A stretch of DNA of 64,000 bases from BAIKAL-G1 sp943370385 (lineage in GTDB: Bacteria; Cyanobacteriota; Cyanobacteriia; PCC-6307; Cyanobiaceae): the NCBI GenBank assembly GCA_943370385.1, contig CALRQT020000002.1:186001-250000 (forward strand). The letters run 5' to 3'. The notes under the pieces are model-generated. The model did not search any database. It was not told the origin of the DNA and was given only the letters and a program-made list of their open reading frames with translations. The position numbers and the translations under genes were made by a program. Shown piece after piece: positions 26,401 to 34,084 of this stretch. Numbering within the stretch: the first letter of the stretch is position 1; every line of letters begins with the position of its first letter.

Positions 26401-26589
26401 CTGGTCACAGCTGGTCTACCCGCCCGGTTGTTATTGCAGGTGCACGATGAACTGGTGCTGGAAGCTGCTCCAGAAGCGCTTGATGCAGTCTTGGAAATCA
26501 CGCGCCGCACCATGGAAACGGCGGTGCAGCTGTCGGTGCCCTTAAGGGTGGAAACGGGGGTGGGACCCAACTGGATGGAGGCTAAATAG
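23470..26589 (+). CDS. polA: DNA polymerase I
   Basis: This is a 1,039-residue three-domain Pol I. The N-terminal 5'-nuclease (about 30-330) opens with LLLVDGHSLAFRSFYAF. The 3'-5' proofreading domain (about 415-620) retains its catalytic acids: IALDTETT near 440, NAKYDRLVL near 518 and YCGMD near 590. The polymerase domain has motif A DYSQIELRIL near 799 and motif C QVHDELVLEA near 990. It fills gaps in repair and Okazaki processing. An ~85-residue Pro/Glu/Ser/Ala-rich linker with repeated EPPxEPP units joins the nuclease and exonuclease domains. ATG 23470 was chosen because the open frame upstream to 23227 has no family resemblance; ATG 23418 is a second option. Confidence 0.95.
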   Translation: MTAQGSLPNGQTSGAGAVAAPAAAAPLLLLVDGHSLAFRSFYAFSKGGEGGLSTKEGVPTSVTYGFLKALLDNCKGLAPQGVVIAFDTAQPTFRHEADSAYKAHRDEAPEHFFADLANLQQILETSLDLPLCMAPGYEADDVLGTLANRAADAGWRVRILSGDRDLFQLVDDGRDISVLYMGGGPYAKSSGPLEIKREGVIAKLGVTPEEVVDLKALTGDSSDNIPGVKGVGPKTAISLLKENGDLDGVYAALEGLGEKDSKGALKGALKAKLSADRDNAYRSRMLAEILIDIPLPSEPRLPLGAVNAASLAASLEGLELFSLVKQVGSFARIFSAEPPAEPPSEPPSEASADATPALPGPKSVERAGPGSTPAAKQDLGTAVGAQAGPSDQALKLNQLPSEPGQLPPLAPQLIGSEGDLQALVERLWATTDPASPIALDTETTALNPFQAELVGIGLCWGEGLADLAYIPIGHHPPAAADLLSAPPPAPPQLPLEQVLAALAPWLASDKHPKTLQNAKYDRLVLMRHGLPLGGVVMDTLLADYLRDANAKHGLDALAERNFGFSPTAFGELVPKGATFASVPIGEAALYCGMDVHLTWRLTGQLRQQLADLGPALAALLDAVELPLEPVLALMEATGIRIDTAYLAELSGELATTLARLELEARVAAGLDFNLASPKQLGELLFDKLGLDRKKSRKTKTGWSTDAAVLEKLEDAHPVVPLVLEHRTLSKLKSTYVDALPALLEPETGRVHTDFNQAVTATGRLSSSNPNLQNIPIRTEFSRRIRKAFLPQQGWQLISADYSQIELRILTHLSGEPVLVEAYQAGDDVHALTARLLLEKDDVSPDERRLGKTINFGVIYGMGAQRFARETGVSQAQAKEFLTKYKQRYPQVFAFLELQERLALSRGYVETILGRRRPFAFDPNGLGRLLGKDPLEIDLEVARRAGMEAQQLRAAANAPIQGSSADIIKLAMVQLHRELVTAGLPARLLLQVHDELVLEAAPEALDAVLEITRRTMETAVQLSVPLRVETGVGPNWMEAK

Positions 26590-26643
26590 GGGCGTTCACT
26601 TTTTTGGGCGGCGGATAGGCTTGCTATTGCTAGTAGGCAACTC

Positions 26644-27246
26644 TCAATCAGCCGATATGGTCCCAATCCACTCAATTTTGCCATGGTCGAAGGTATAGCA
26701 GGCAGATTCAATCACCAAGGCACCACTGTTGACCCGGTCCCGTACCAGTTGGCTGCTGCGCATCAATTGCTGGGCGGTTAAGACCGGATGGCGGCGAACG
26801 GCAATCTCCGGATCCAAGGGCACCGCCGCACTGACCAGTTCCTGGCGCAGGTGCAACACCAGCCGGCTGAGGTTTGGGCTGAGGCTCGCATGGTCTGCGC
26901 AGGCTGCCGCAACGGCGCCACATCCCTCGTGACCTAGGACCACCAACAGGTTGATATTGAGGCCTTCTAAACCATATTCGATCGAGGCCAAACTTCCTTC
27001 CGTACAGGCATTGCCCGCATTGCGGATCACAAATAAGTCGCCAAAGCCCACATCAAAGAGCAGCTCAATCGGCACCCTGGAATCCGAGCAGCTCAATACC
27101 ATTGCCATTGGGTGTTGGCCGCTGGCAAGCCGGTTCAGCCGTTGTTGACTGCTATGGGGATGTTTCGAGATTGCCCTTACAAAACGATCATGGCCTGCCC
27201 TTAATTCCCTGAGTGCCTCCGGGGCCGTAAGCATGGTATGGGCCAA
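26644..27246 (-). CDS. Beta-class carbonic anhydrase
   Basis: The ~200-residue zinc enzyme interconverts CO2 and bicarbonate. The zinc ligands and catalytic dyad are visible: Cys, Asp and Arg in SCSDSRV, and His and Cys in LGHEGCGA. IRNAGN is the usual substrate-region motif. No signal peptide is evident, so it is a soluble cytoplasmic enzyme, distinct from carboxysomal CsoSCA. The start was set at TTG 27246 because an AAGGAG lies eight bases before it; a GTG at 27255 overlaps that site and ATG at 27234 is 20 bases from it. It is convergent with polA, and the ~200 bases upstream are likely to hold its promoter. Confidence 0.88.
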   Translation of the reverse strand: MAHTMLTAPEALRELRAGHDRFVRAISKHPHSSQQRLNRLASGQHPMAMVLSCSDSRVPIELLFDVGFGDLFVIRNAGNACTEGSLASIEYGLEGLNINLLVVLGHEGCGAVAAACADHASLSPNLSRLVLHLRQELVSAAVPLDPEIAVRRHPVLTAQQLMRSSQLVRDRVNSGALVIESACYTFDHGKIEWIGTISAD

Positions 27247-27463
27247 AAATTTCACTCCTTACTAATTGGGTTGAAATTAAATCACTTGAGAGTTAATAGG
27301 ATGCCCTGAAGCAACGAATCACGGTAGTAAGAGGTTTGATTGTCCGTTTGAGGCCAGCGTAACTGGGTAAAAGACAGTGTTTCAACGTGTTGGTATAGCT
27401 TGATCGAGCTTGAGTCTGTCCTCAAATCTCACGTCTGGTTTCAGCGGAGAGTGGATGGGTTAA

Positions 27464-27973
27464 CTATGCCTCGCTGGGCTTCGGGCTGGATAACAGGTTA
27501 ACCGCCGAGAAAAACAGGGAGATGCCCAAAAGAGTTCCCACGGCCCAAAGGCTGTCGCTCGGCCACTCAACCACCAGCATGCCGCCAAGGATCGCTGTCA
27601 CAACCCCATCAACGAGCACCAGGCCCTTGGCCGGCGAGGAGTTGGCGGCGGCGCCAGCGAGCTCCATCACCCCTTCAAACAGCAGCAGCAGGCCGGCAAA
27701 CAAGGTGAGGCTCACCTCGCTGGCCACCGGATAGAGCAGGATCCAAAAGCCGCTGACGCCATAGAACACACCCGCCAGAGCGCGGAAAAGCTTGCTGGGT
27801 CCGTCGGCGGCAATGCCAATGCGCAGGATCTGGGCGATGCCCGCGGAGATTGCCACGCCACCAATGGCCAGGGTCAGCACGGTGGCGGAAATGAAGGGGA
27901 GGGCAATGGCCAGCCCAGCGGCGACCAGCAAAAGCCCAGCGGTGATCCAGCGCAGGGTTGGATTGGCGGCCAT
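27464..27973 (-). CDS. HdeD-family membrane protein (DUF308)
   Basis: This 169-residue protein has six hydrophobic spans in three similar hairpin pairs. Examples are WITAGLLLVAAGLAIALPFISA, LTLFAGLLLLFEGVMEL and LWAVGTLLGISLFFSAVNLL, the last ending just before the C terminus. The pattern is that of HdeD, a membrane protein first linked to acid resistance in E. coli; the biochemical role is unknown. ATG 27973 is used; a TTG five codons upstream is possible. It is divergent from the DUF2231/oxidase operon, about 140 bases away. Confidence 0.82.
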   Translation of the reverse strand: MAANPTLRWITAGLLLVAAGLAIALPFISATVLTLAIGGVAISAGIAQILRIGIAADGPSKLFRALAGVFYGVSGFWILLYPVASEVSLTLFAGLLLLFEGVMELAGAAANSSPAKGLVLVDGVVTAILGGMLVVEWPSDSLWAVGTLLGISLFFSAVNLLSSPKPSEA

Positions 27974-28112
27974 GCCGAGCGGGGTCAAAACAGAGTCCAG
28001 ACCTTAGCTGCTTGCCGCGGGCAGCGCCGATTGCCCGTAAACGGGAACATTTGATCGCATTCCGCAACAAAAGAAGCACCCCCCTGACCCGCCGAACAGA
28101 CTTGGATCACGA

Positions 28113-28634
28113 ATGACGGTGGGTCAACGGGCCTCCATGCTTGAACTGCTGCCGCCCCTGAACGATCACAACCTGCCGTGGATGGACACGATCCATCCCA
28201 TCGTGGTGCATTTTGTGATCGCCATGGCCCTGATTACCTTTGTTTTTGATCTGGCCGGGGTTGTTTTGCGCAAACCCCAACTCTTTGAAGTGAGTTTCTG
28301 GAATCTGCTGTTTGCCACGGCGGCCATTTTCGTCGCCATCATTTTCGGCCAGGTTGAGGCCGGCCTGGCCTTGCCCTATGGGGCGGCCCGGGAAATCCTC
28401 AATATCCACAGCACGATCGGTTGGTCCCTGGCCGGCATCCTCTCGTTGATGACCGCCTGGCGCTATGTGATTCGCAACCGGGACAGTCAGCAAATCCCCT
28501 TGGCCTTCTTGGGCGCTGGTGGCGTTCTTAGCCTGCTGGTGCTGGTGCAGATCTACCTGGGGGACCAGCTGATCTGGACCTACGGGCTGCACACGGTCAA
28601 GGTGGTCAGTGCTATCCGGGAGGGCATCGTCTGA
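28113..28634 (+). CDS. DUF2231 membrane protein (first of pair)
   Basis: The 173-residue protein has four hydrophobic spans and a characteristic His-Pro start of the first one (MDTIHPIVVHFVIAM), the DUF2231 signature. A second His lies at NIHSTIGWSLAGI. Paired histidines inside the membrane suggest haem or redox association but this is not shown here. It overlaps the next gene by one base (TGATG) and is the first gene of the apparent oxidase operon. ATG 28137 is an alternative start. Confidence 0.8.
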   Translation: MTVGQRASMLELLPPLNDHNLPWMDTIHPIVVHFVIAMALITFVFDLAGVVLRKPQLFEVSFWNLLFATAAIFVAIIFGQVEAGLALPYGAAREILNIHSTIGWSLAGILSLMTAWRYVIRNRDSQQIPLAFLGAGGVLSLLVLVQIYLGDQLIWTYGLHTVKVVSAIREGIV

Positions 28635-29263
28635 TGGAAGCCATGATGACCGCCATTCCTGCAGATTCTCCGATCGATCAGATCGCCGGATCCCTTGGAG
28701 CCAATGGCCTGCCCTACAGCTTGCCGATCCATCCCAACCTGGTGCACCTCACCATCGGCCTGTTTGTGATCGCGATTGCCTTCGACATCGCCGGTGCCCT
28801 CTACCCCCTGGAGAAGCGGGTGTTCCGCTTCCTGGCCCTGCCCGTTACCCGTTCGGGCTTCCATGATGTGGGCTGGTACAACCTGCTGGCCTGCTGCGTC
28901 GTCACCTTCTTCACGGTGGCGGCGGGCTTCTACGAAATGCTGCTGGCCGTTCCCCTGCCCGGAGTTACCAGCACCTTTGGCCTGGAAAGCATGGTCACCA
29001 TGCTCTGGCATGGGGTTGGCGGCGTGGTGTTGTTGCTAGTGATTGTGGCCATGACCGTTTGGCGTGGCTTTCAGCGTTTCCTCTGGCGCAAGGACCTGGG
29101 CCGCCAGGTCCAGTGGCTCTATCTGCTGGTGGGGCTGGCCATGTTCCTATTGCTGGGCCTCCATGGCACCCTCGGCGCCCAGTTGGCGGCCGAATTTGGG
29201 GTTCACATTGCCGCGGACCAACTCCTTGCCGCAGGGGCAGACCTCCATACCGCCCTGCCTTAA
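28634..29263 (+). CDS. DUF2231 membrane protein (second of pair)
   Basis: The 209-residue protein is a paralogue of the preceding one, with the motif SLPIHPNLVHLTIGLF at the first span and further spans near residues 85-105, 120-145 and 160-180. His residues occur at MLWHGVGG and GLHGTLGAQ. It sits ~40 bases before ctaC and is translationally coupled to the first DUF2231 gene, so both probably serve the oxidase, for example in electron delivery, assembly or regulation. That role is inferred from position only. Confidence 0.8.
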   Translation: MEAMMTAIPADSPIDQIAGSLGANGLPYSLPIHPNLVHLTIGLFVIAIAFDIAGALYPLEKRVFRFLALPVTRSGFHDVGWYNLLACCVVTFFTVAAGFYEMLLAVPLPGVTSTFGLESMVTMLWHGVGGVVLLLVIVAMTVWRGFQRFLWRKDLGRQVQWLYLLVGLAMFLLLGLHGTLGAQLAAEFGVHIAADQLLAAGADLHTALP

Positions 29264-29305
29264 CCCGTCTGGCTGACTTCGTCTTGCGCCTGTTGCTGCT
29301 TGTTT

Positions 29306-30244
29306 ATGACCGCATCTCCAAGCTCCATCAACCGACCGGCCGTTCTTGGGGTCAGCCTTTGGGTTGGCCTACTGATTGGCATTAGCCGCTGGGTTGGTCT
29401 GCAGTCCTATCACTGGTTTCCGGTCCAGGCCTCCACGGCGGCGCCGTTGGTGGATGGACTCTTCAGCTTTGAAACCGCTATTGGCACCTTTGTGTTCCTG
29501 GCGGTGGCCTCGGTGATGGGCTGGGTGATCCTGCGTCACCGGGCCGAGAAATACGACGCCAGTGACGCCGAGCCGATCGAAGGCAACACCAAGCTGGAAA
29601 TCATCTGGACCGCCATTCCCTTTGTGTTGGTCATGGCCATTGCGGTGTATGCCATGAAGGTGAACACCCGCCTGGGGGTGCTGGGGCCCATGGAGCACAT
29701 CCACCTGGCCGATGCCAGGGAGCAGCAGGGCGGCTATCCGGGCGACCGGCTGCCCGCCGAAACGATTGAGGTGGTGGCCCGTCAGTGGTCCTGGGAATTT
29801 CGTTATCCCGAGGCCGGCGTGTCCTCCACGGAACTGCATCTGCCGGTGGATCAGCCCCTGACCTTCCGCCTGGTCTCTGAAGATGTGCTGCATGGCTTTT
29901 ATATCCCGGCGTTCCGCCTGAAGCAGGATGTGATTCCTGGCCGGGCGATCAACTTCAATCTCACCCCCACCCGCATTGGCCGCTACCGGTTGCGGGATTC
30001 CCAGTTCAGCGGCACCTGGTTTGCGGCCAACCAGGCCGATGTGGTTGTCGACAGTCAAGACGACTACCAAGCCTGGTTGAAGCAGGCGGCGGCACTTCCC
30101 CTGCAGGCCGGCATCAGTGATGCGGTGGTGGAATACCAGCAACGGCTCCAACAAACCCCAACCCCTGGCTGGGCCACGGTCAAGCCCGCCCCACCGCCCC
30201 AGGTGAATGTGCCCGGATCCAATGCCCTTCCCCACGACGCCTGA
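29306..30244 (+). CDS. ctaC: Cytochrome oxidase subunit II, CuA-less (quinol-oxidase type)
   Basis: The 312-residue subunit II has two N-terminal spans (about 10-35 and 52-75, the latter running into VILRHRAEK), then ETIEVVARQWSWEFRYPEAG and the cupredoxin domain. A canonical subunit II has the CuA motif CxxxCxxxH near the end of this domain; here the aligned segment reads RLRDSQFSGTWFAANQ (about residues 228-243) with no Cys or His ligands. Loss of CuA is typical for quinol-oxidising relatives, such as the cyanobacterial alternative respiratory terminal oxidase. ATG 29306 is preferred to TTG 29300. The C-terminal ~50 residues are an extra Pro-rich tail. Confidence 0.9.
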   Translation: MTASPSSINRPAVLGVSLWVGLLIGISRWVGLQSYHWFPVQASTAAPLVDGLFSFETAIGTFVFLAVASVMGWVILRHRAEKYDASDAEPIEGNTKLEIIWTAIPFVLVMAIAVYAMKVNTRLGVLGPMEHIHLADAREQQGGYPGDRLPAETIEVVARQWSWEFRYPEAGVSSTELHLPVDQPLTFRLVSEDVLHGFYIPAFRLKQDVIPGRAINFNLTPTRIGRYRLRDSQFSGTWFAANQADVVVDSQDDYQAWLKQAAALPLQAGISDAVVEYQQRLQQTPTPGWATVKPAPPPQVNVPGSNALPHDA

Positions 30245-30248
30245 GGCC

Positions 30249-31925
30249 ATGACAACCACCCCCTCCCTCCACCAAGACCAGCCCCCCCTGAGTTGGACCC
30301 GTTACCTCGGTTTCAGTACCGATGCCAAGGTGATCGGCATCCAGTACATCGTGGTCGCCTTCTTCTTCTTTCTGATCGGTGGCTTCCTCGCCATGATCAT
30401 CCGCGGCGAGCTGATTACCCCGCCCGCTGATCTGGTCGATCGCACGGTGTATAACGGACTTTATACGATGCACGGAACAATTATGTTGTTCCTGTTTATC
30501 TTTCCAGTGCTTAATGGCCTCAATAATTTATTAATCCCCACCATGATCGGTGCCCCCGACATGGCCTTTCCGCGCCTCAATACGGCGGCTTTCTGGCTGG
30601 TGCCCGTTTTTGGCCTCCTGTTGATTGCCAGCTTCTTTGTGCCTGGCGGACCGGCCTACTCCGGCTGGTGGTCCTATCCGCCGGTGAGTATCCAAAACCC
30701 ACTGGGTAACCTGATCAGCGGCCAAAGCCTCTGGCTTCTGGCGGTGGCCCTCTCTGGCGTTTCTTCCATCATGGGGGCAATTAACTTTGTCACCACAATC
30801 CTGCGCATGCGGGCCCCGGGCATGACCCTGTTCCGCATGCCTGTGTTCTGCTGGACAGCCCTCGCGGCCCAATCCCTGCAACTGATTGGCCTGCCTGCCC
30901 TCACTGGTGGAGCGGTGATGCTTCTCTTTGACCTCACCGTGGGCACCTCCTTTTACCGGCCTGAAGGCGGTGGCGATCCGGTTCTTTATCAACACTTTTT
31001 CTGGTTTTATTCCCATCCGGCTGTGTATGTGATCATCCTGCCGGTTTTTGGCATTTTCTCAGAGCTGTTCCCTGTGTATTCACGCAAGCCCCTATTCGGC
31101 TACGTGTATGTGTGCCTGGCTTCCTTTATTATCGTTGGACTTGGTTTGATTGTTTGGGTTCACCACATGTTTCCCAGTGGCGTGACCATGTGGATGCGCA
31201 ACCTGTTCATGTTTACCACGATGTTGATCGCTGTGCCCACGGGGGTGAAGGTGTTCGCCTGGCTGGGGACTATCTGGCGAGGCAAGCTCCAGCTCACAAC
31301 GCCAATGTTGTTCTGCCTCGGTGGCCTGATCAACTTTGTGTTCTCAGGTATTACCGGTATCATGCTTGCTACCGTGCCCATCGATATCCATGTCAGCAAT
31401 ACCTATTTCGTGGTTGGCCACTTCCACTATGTGATCTATGGCGCGGCTGTGATGGGCATTTTTGCCGCGATTTACCACTGGTTCCCCAAGTTCACCGGCC
31501 GCATGCCCTACGAGGGCCTTGGCAAGCTTCATTTTGTGCTCACCTTCATTGGCGCCAACCTCAACTTTCTGCCTATGCATCCCCTTGGCTTGATGGGCAT
31601 GCCCAGGCGGGTGTCCTCCTACGACCCGGAGTTTGCCTTCTGGAATGTGTTGGCCAGCCTGGGTGCCTTCCTGCTCGGGGTATCGATTATTCCTTTCCTG
31701 CTGAACATGATTAGCTCCTGGGCCCGGGGTCCCAAGGCCACCCACAATCCCTGGAATGCCATCGGACTGGAGTGGTTACTGCCCTCGCCGCCCCCGGTGG
31801 AAAACTTTGAGGAGCATGTACCCACCGTGATCAGTCGCCCCTATGGCTATGGCACGGGGCTGCCTCTGGTGGAACACCAGGCCGAGATCGAACGTCAGCT
31901 CACCCTCTTGGAGGTCTCCGCATGA
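30249..31925 (+). CDS. ctaD: Haem-copper oxidase subunit I (A2 type)
   Basis: This 558-residue catalytic subunit reduces O2 to water. The haem and CuB ligands are present: His in YTMHGTIM (about 74), His and Tyr in YSHPAVYV (about 254), the His pair in HHMFPSG (about 305) and the His residues in GHFHYV (about 392). The YSHP signature with Ala in place of the D-channel Glu is that of A2-type oxidases. It follows ctaC by four bases and overlaps ctaE by four bases (ATGA). ATG 30249 was chosen; in-frame ATG 30222 would overlap ctaC. Confidence 0.94.
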   Translation: MTTTPSLHQDQPPLSWTRYLGFSTDAKVIGIQYIVVAFFFFLIGGFLAMIIRGELITPPADLVDRTVYNGLYTMHGTIMLFLFIFPVLNGLNNLLIPTMIGAPDMAFPRLNTAAFWLVPVFGLLLIASFFVPGGPAYSGWWSYPPVSIQNPLGNLISGQSLWLLAVALSGVSSIMGAINFVTTILRMRAPGMTLFRMPVFCWTALAAQSLQLIGLPALTGGAVMLLFDLTVGTSFYRPEGGGDPVLYQHFFWFYSHPAVYVIILPVFGIFSELFPVYSRKPLFGYVYVCLASFIIVGLGLIVWVHHMFPSGVTMWMRNLFMFTTMLIAVPTGVKVFAWLGTIWRGKLQLTTPMLFCLGGLINFVFSGITGIMLATVPIDIHVSNTYFVVGHFHYVIYGAAVMGIFAAIYHWFPKFTGRMPYEGLGKLHFVLTFIGANLNFLPMHPLGLMGMPRRVSSYDPEFAFWNVLASLGAFLLGVSIIPFLLNMISSWARGPKATHNPWNAIGLEWLLPSPPPVENFEEHVPTVISRPYGYGTGLPLVEHQAEIERQLTLLEVSA

Positions 31926-32521
31926 CCACAACGACGCCCCAACCCTTGGCTGAGCATGGCGAAGCCCATGGCGGCCATGGCGGCCACAACATGACGGGTT
32001 TCATTATTTTTCTCTGCTCCGAAAGTGTTATCTTTTTAGCTTTTTTCAGTGGCTATGCCCTTTTAAAGCTCTCCGCCTTGAATTGGTTGCCTGCCGGGGT
32101 GGAGGGTCTGGAATGGCGCACTCCCCTGATCAATACGGTGGTGTTGGTCTCCAGCTCGGGCACGATCGTGCTTGCCGAGCACTTCAAGGCCAAGGACAAG
32201 CTCTGGTTGTTTCGGGGCTTCTGGCTGCTCACCATGGCCATGGGCAGCTACTTCCTCTATGGCCAGGCGGTGGAATGGGGCGGCCTCCAGTTTGGTTTCA
32301 CATCCGGGACCTTTGGGGGCACTTTTTATCTGCTGACCGGCTTCCATGGCCTGCATGTGGCCACGGGCATTCTGCTGATGGGACTGATGCTGGTCAAATC
32401 GTTCCTGCCTGGCAACTATGTGGGTGGGGAGCAGGGGGTTCAGGCCACCTCCCTGTTCTGGCACTTCGTTGATGTCATCTGGATTGTGCTGTTCCTGCTG
32501 ATTTATGTTTGGCAGGGCTAA
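31922..32521 (+). CDS. ctaE: Cytochrome oxidase subunit III
   Basis: The 199-residue protein has five spans. A His/Gly-rich N terminus (EHGEAHGGHGGHN) precedes the first span. TGFHGLHVATGILLM and LFWHFVDVIWIVLF are the family signatures. It overlaps ctaD by four bases and ends the five-gene DUF2231-ctaCDE set; a GMC oxidoreductase gene starts 44 bases later on the same strand and may be co-transcribed. Confidence 0.93.
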   Translation: MTTTTPQPLAEHGEAHGGHGGHNMTGFIIFLCSESVIFLAFFSGYALLKLSALNWLPAGVEGLEWRTPLINTVVLVSSSGTIVLAEHFKAKDKLWLFRGFWLLTMAMGSYFLYGQAVEWGGLQFGFTSGTFGGTFYLLTGFHGLHVATGILLMGLMLVKSFLPGNYVGGEQGVQATSLFWHFVDVIWIVLFLLIYVWQG

Positions 32522-32564
32522 ATTTTACCGTTCAATCTATCCCTGAATTGCCCCTTTTTCAGCC

Positions 32565-34079
32565 ATGATCATTGAGGATCGCCACTACGACGTCATCGTG
32601 ATCGGCACGGGTGCCGGCGGTGCCACCCTGGCTGCGGAACTGGCCGATGGCGGCCGCTCTGTCCTGGTGCTCGAGCGGGGTCAGTCGATCCCTCCAGAGG
32701 AGCTCACCAGCACGGGCACCGAACTGTTTCGGAAAGAGCGCTTCCATCCGAAGGACTCCTGGTTTGGCACCGATGGCGATCCCTTTCCGCCCCAGATGCT
32801 GTATGGCCTGGGGGGAAATACCAAGATTTGGGGGGGCGTGCTTGAGCGCATGCGTGAACAAGAGTTTGGCGGCCTGCGTCTGCAGAAGGGCCCTACCCCG
32901 GCCTGGGAGTTGACCTATGCAGATTTTGCCCCCTATTACGACCGGGCTGAACGCAGCTACCGGGTCCACGGCAAGGCTGGGGTGGATCCCACCGAGCCTC
33001 CCCGCCAGGTGGATTACGGTTGGGCCCCCCGGCCGATTGAGCCGGTCATGGAAGAGTTGCGGGCCGCCTTTGAGCGCCAGGGAATCTGCGCCTATGACCT
33101 GCCCTTGAGCTGGTCTGAATCCCAAAGCCATCCCTGCGGCGATGCCGAAGTGTTCGGTGTTACCCCTGCCCAGGCCAATCCGGCGATCACGATTCGCACG
33201 GGCGCCCGGGTACGCCAGTTGCACACCAATCCCAGTGGCAACCAGGTGAAGGCCGTTGAGGCCGAGATTGACGGCGACCGTTGGCTCTTTCGCTCCCACC
33301 TGGTGGTGTTGGCCGCCGGGGCGATCAACACGGCTGCCCTGTTGCTGCGCTCCGCCGATGGACGCCATCCCCACGGCCTCTCCAATGGGTCCGATCAGGT
33401 TGGCCGCAACCTGATGAAGCCCCAGCTCACCTCCATCCTGCAGTTGGCGGCCCGTCCCGGTCGCGCCCACGATCAGCGCAGCTTGGGCATCAATGACTTC
33501 TATTGGGGTGATCAGAATGTTGATTTCCCCCTCGGCCATATCCAAAGTGGAGGCGGAGTGCTGCAGGACGGCCTGTTTGCCGAGTCCCCACCGGTGCTGT
33601 CGCTAGTCAGCAAGTTGATGCCTGACTTCGGTCTTGAGCAGCTGGCATCCCGTTCGATCACCTGGTGGGCCATGACTGCGGTGGCCCCAGATGCCCACAA
33701 CCGCATCAGCCTGCGGGGGGACCAGGTGCAGATCCACTACGAGGCCAACAACCTCGAGGCCCATGATCGCCTCGTGTATCGCTGGATTGATTGTCTCAAG
33801 GCGGCTGAGAGTGATCCCCTGACCCAGGTGGTCAAGGCGGCCCCTACCCACCCCCGCGGCCAAGCTCCCTTGTCCGTGCTGGGTGTGGCTTTGGGGACTT
33901 GTCGCATGGGGAGTAATCCGGCCACGTCGGTTGTGAATCTGCAGGGCCAAAGCCATGAGGTGAGCAATCTCTTTATTGCCGATGCCAGTGTGTTGCCGAG
34001 CTGCCCCAGCGTGGGTATTGGTCTCACCGTGATTGCTAACGCGATTCGCATCGCTGACCACCTGAAGGAACTGCTGTAA
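32565..34079 (+). CDS. GMC-family FAD protein lacking the catalytic His/Asn pair
   Basis: The 504-residue protein has the FAD-binding motif VIGTGAGGATLA (about 11-22) and the GMC C-terminal signature GTCRMGSNPATSVVN. Compared with its neighbour at 36812-38422, the catalytic His (GHQAGT there) is Val (GVALGT, about residue 441) and the second catalytic residue Asn (AVNPSLT) is Gly (SVGIGLT, about residue 484). The Cys cluster of the neighbour is also absent. FAD binding should be intact but ordinary GMC alcohol oxidation is doubtful. There is no signal peptide. It begins 44 bases after ctaE and ends six bases before the glycosidase gene. Confidence 0.85.
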   Translation: MIIEDRHYDVIVIGTGAGGATLAAELADGGRSVLVLERGQSIPPEELTSTGTELFRKERFHPKDSWFGTDGDPFPPQMLYGLGGNTKIWGGVLERMREQEFGGLRLQKGPTPAWELTYADFAPYYDRAERSYRVHGKAGVDPTEPPRQVDYGWAPRPIEPVMEELRAAFERQGICAYDLPLSWSESQSHPCGDAEVFGVTPAQANPAITIRTGARVRQLHTNPSGNQVKAVEAEIDGDRWLFRSHLVVLAAGAINTAALLLRSADGRHPHGLSNGSDQVGRNLMKPQLTSILQLAARPGRAHDQRSLGINDFYWGDQNVDFPLGHIQSGGGVLQDGLFAESPPVLSLVSKLMPDFGLEQLASRSITWWAMTAVAPDAHNRISLRGDQVQIHYEANNLEAHDRLVYRWIDCLKAAESDPLTQVVKAAPTHPRGQAPLSVLGVALGTCRMGSNPATSVVNLQGQSHEVSNLFIADASVLPSCPSVGIGLTVIANAIRIADHLKELL

Positions 34080-34084
34080 CCGCC

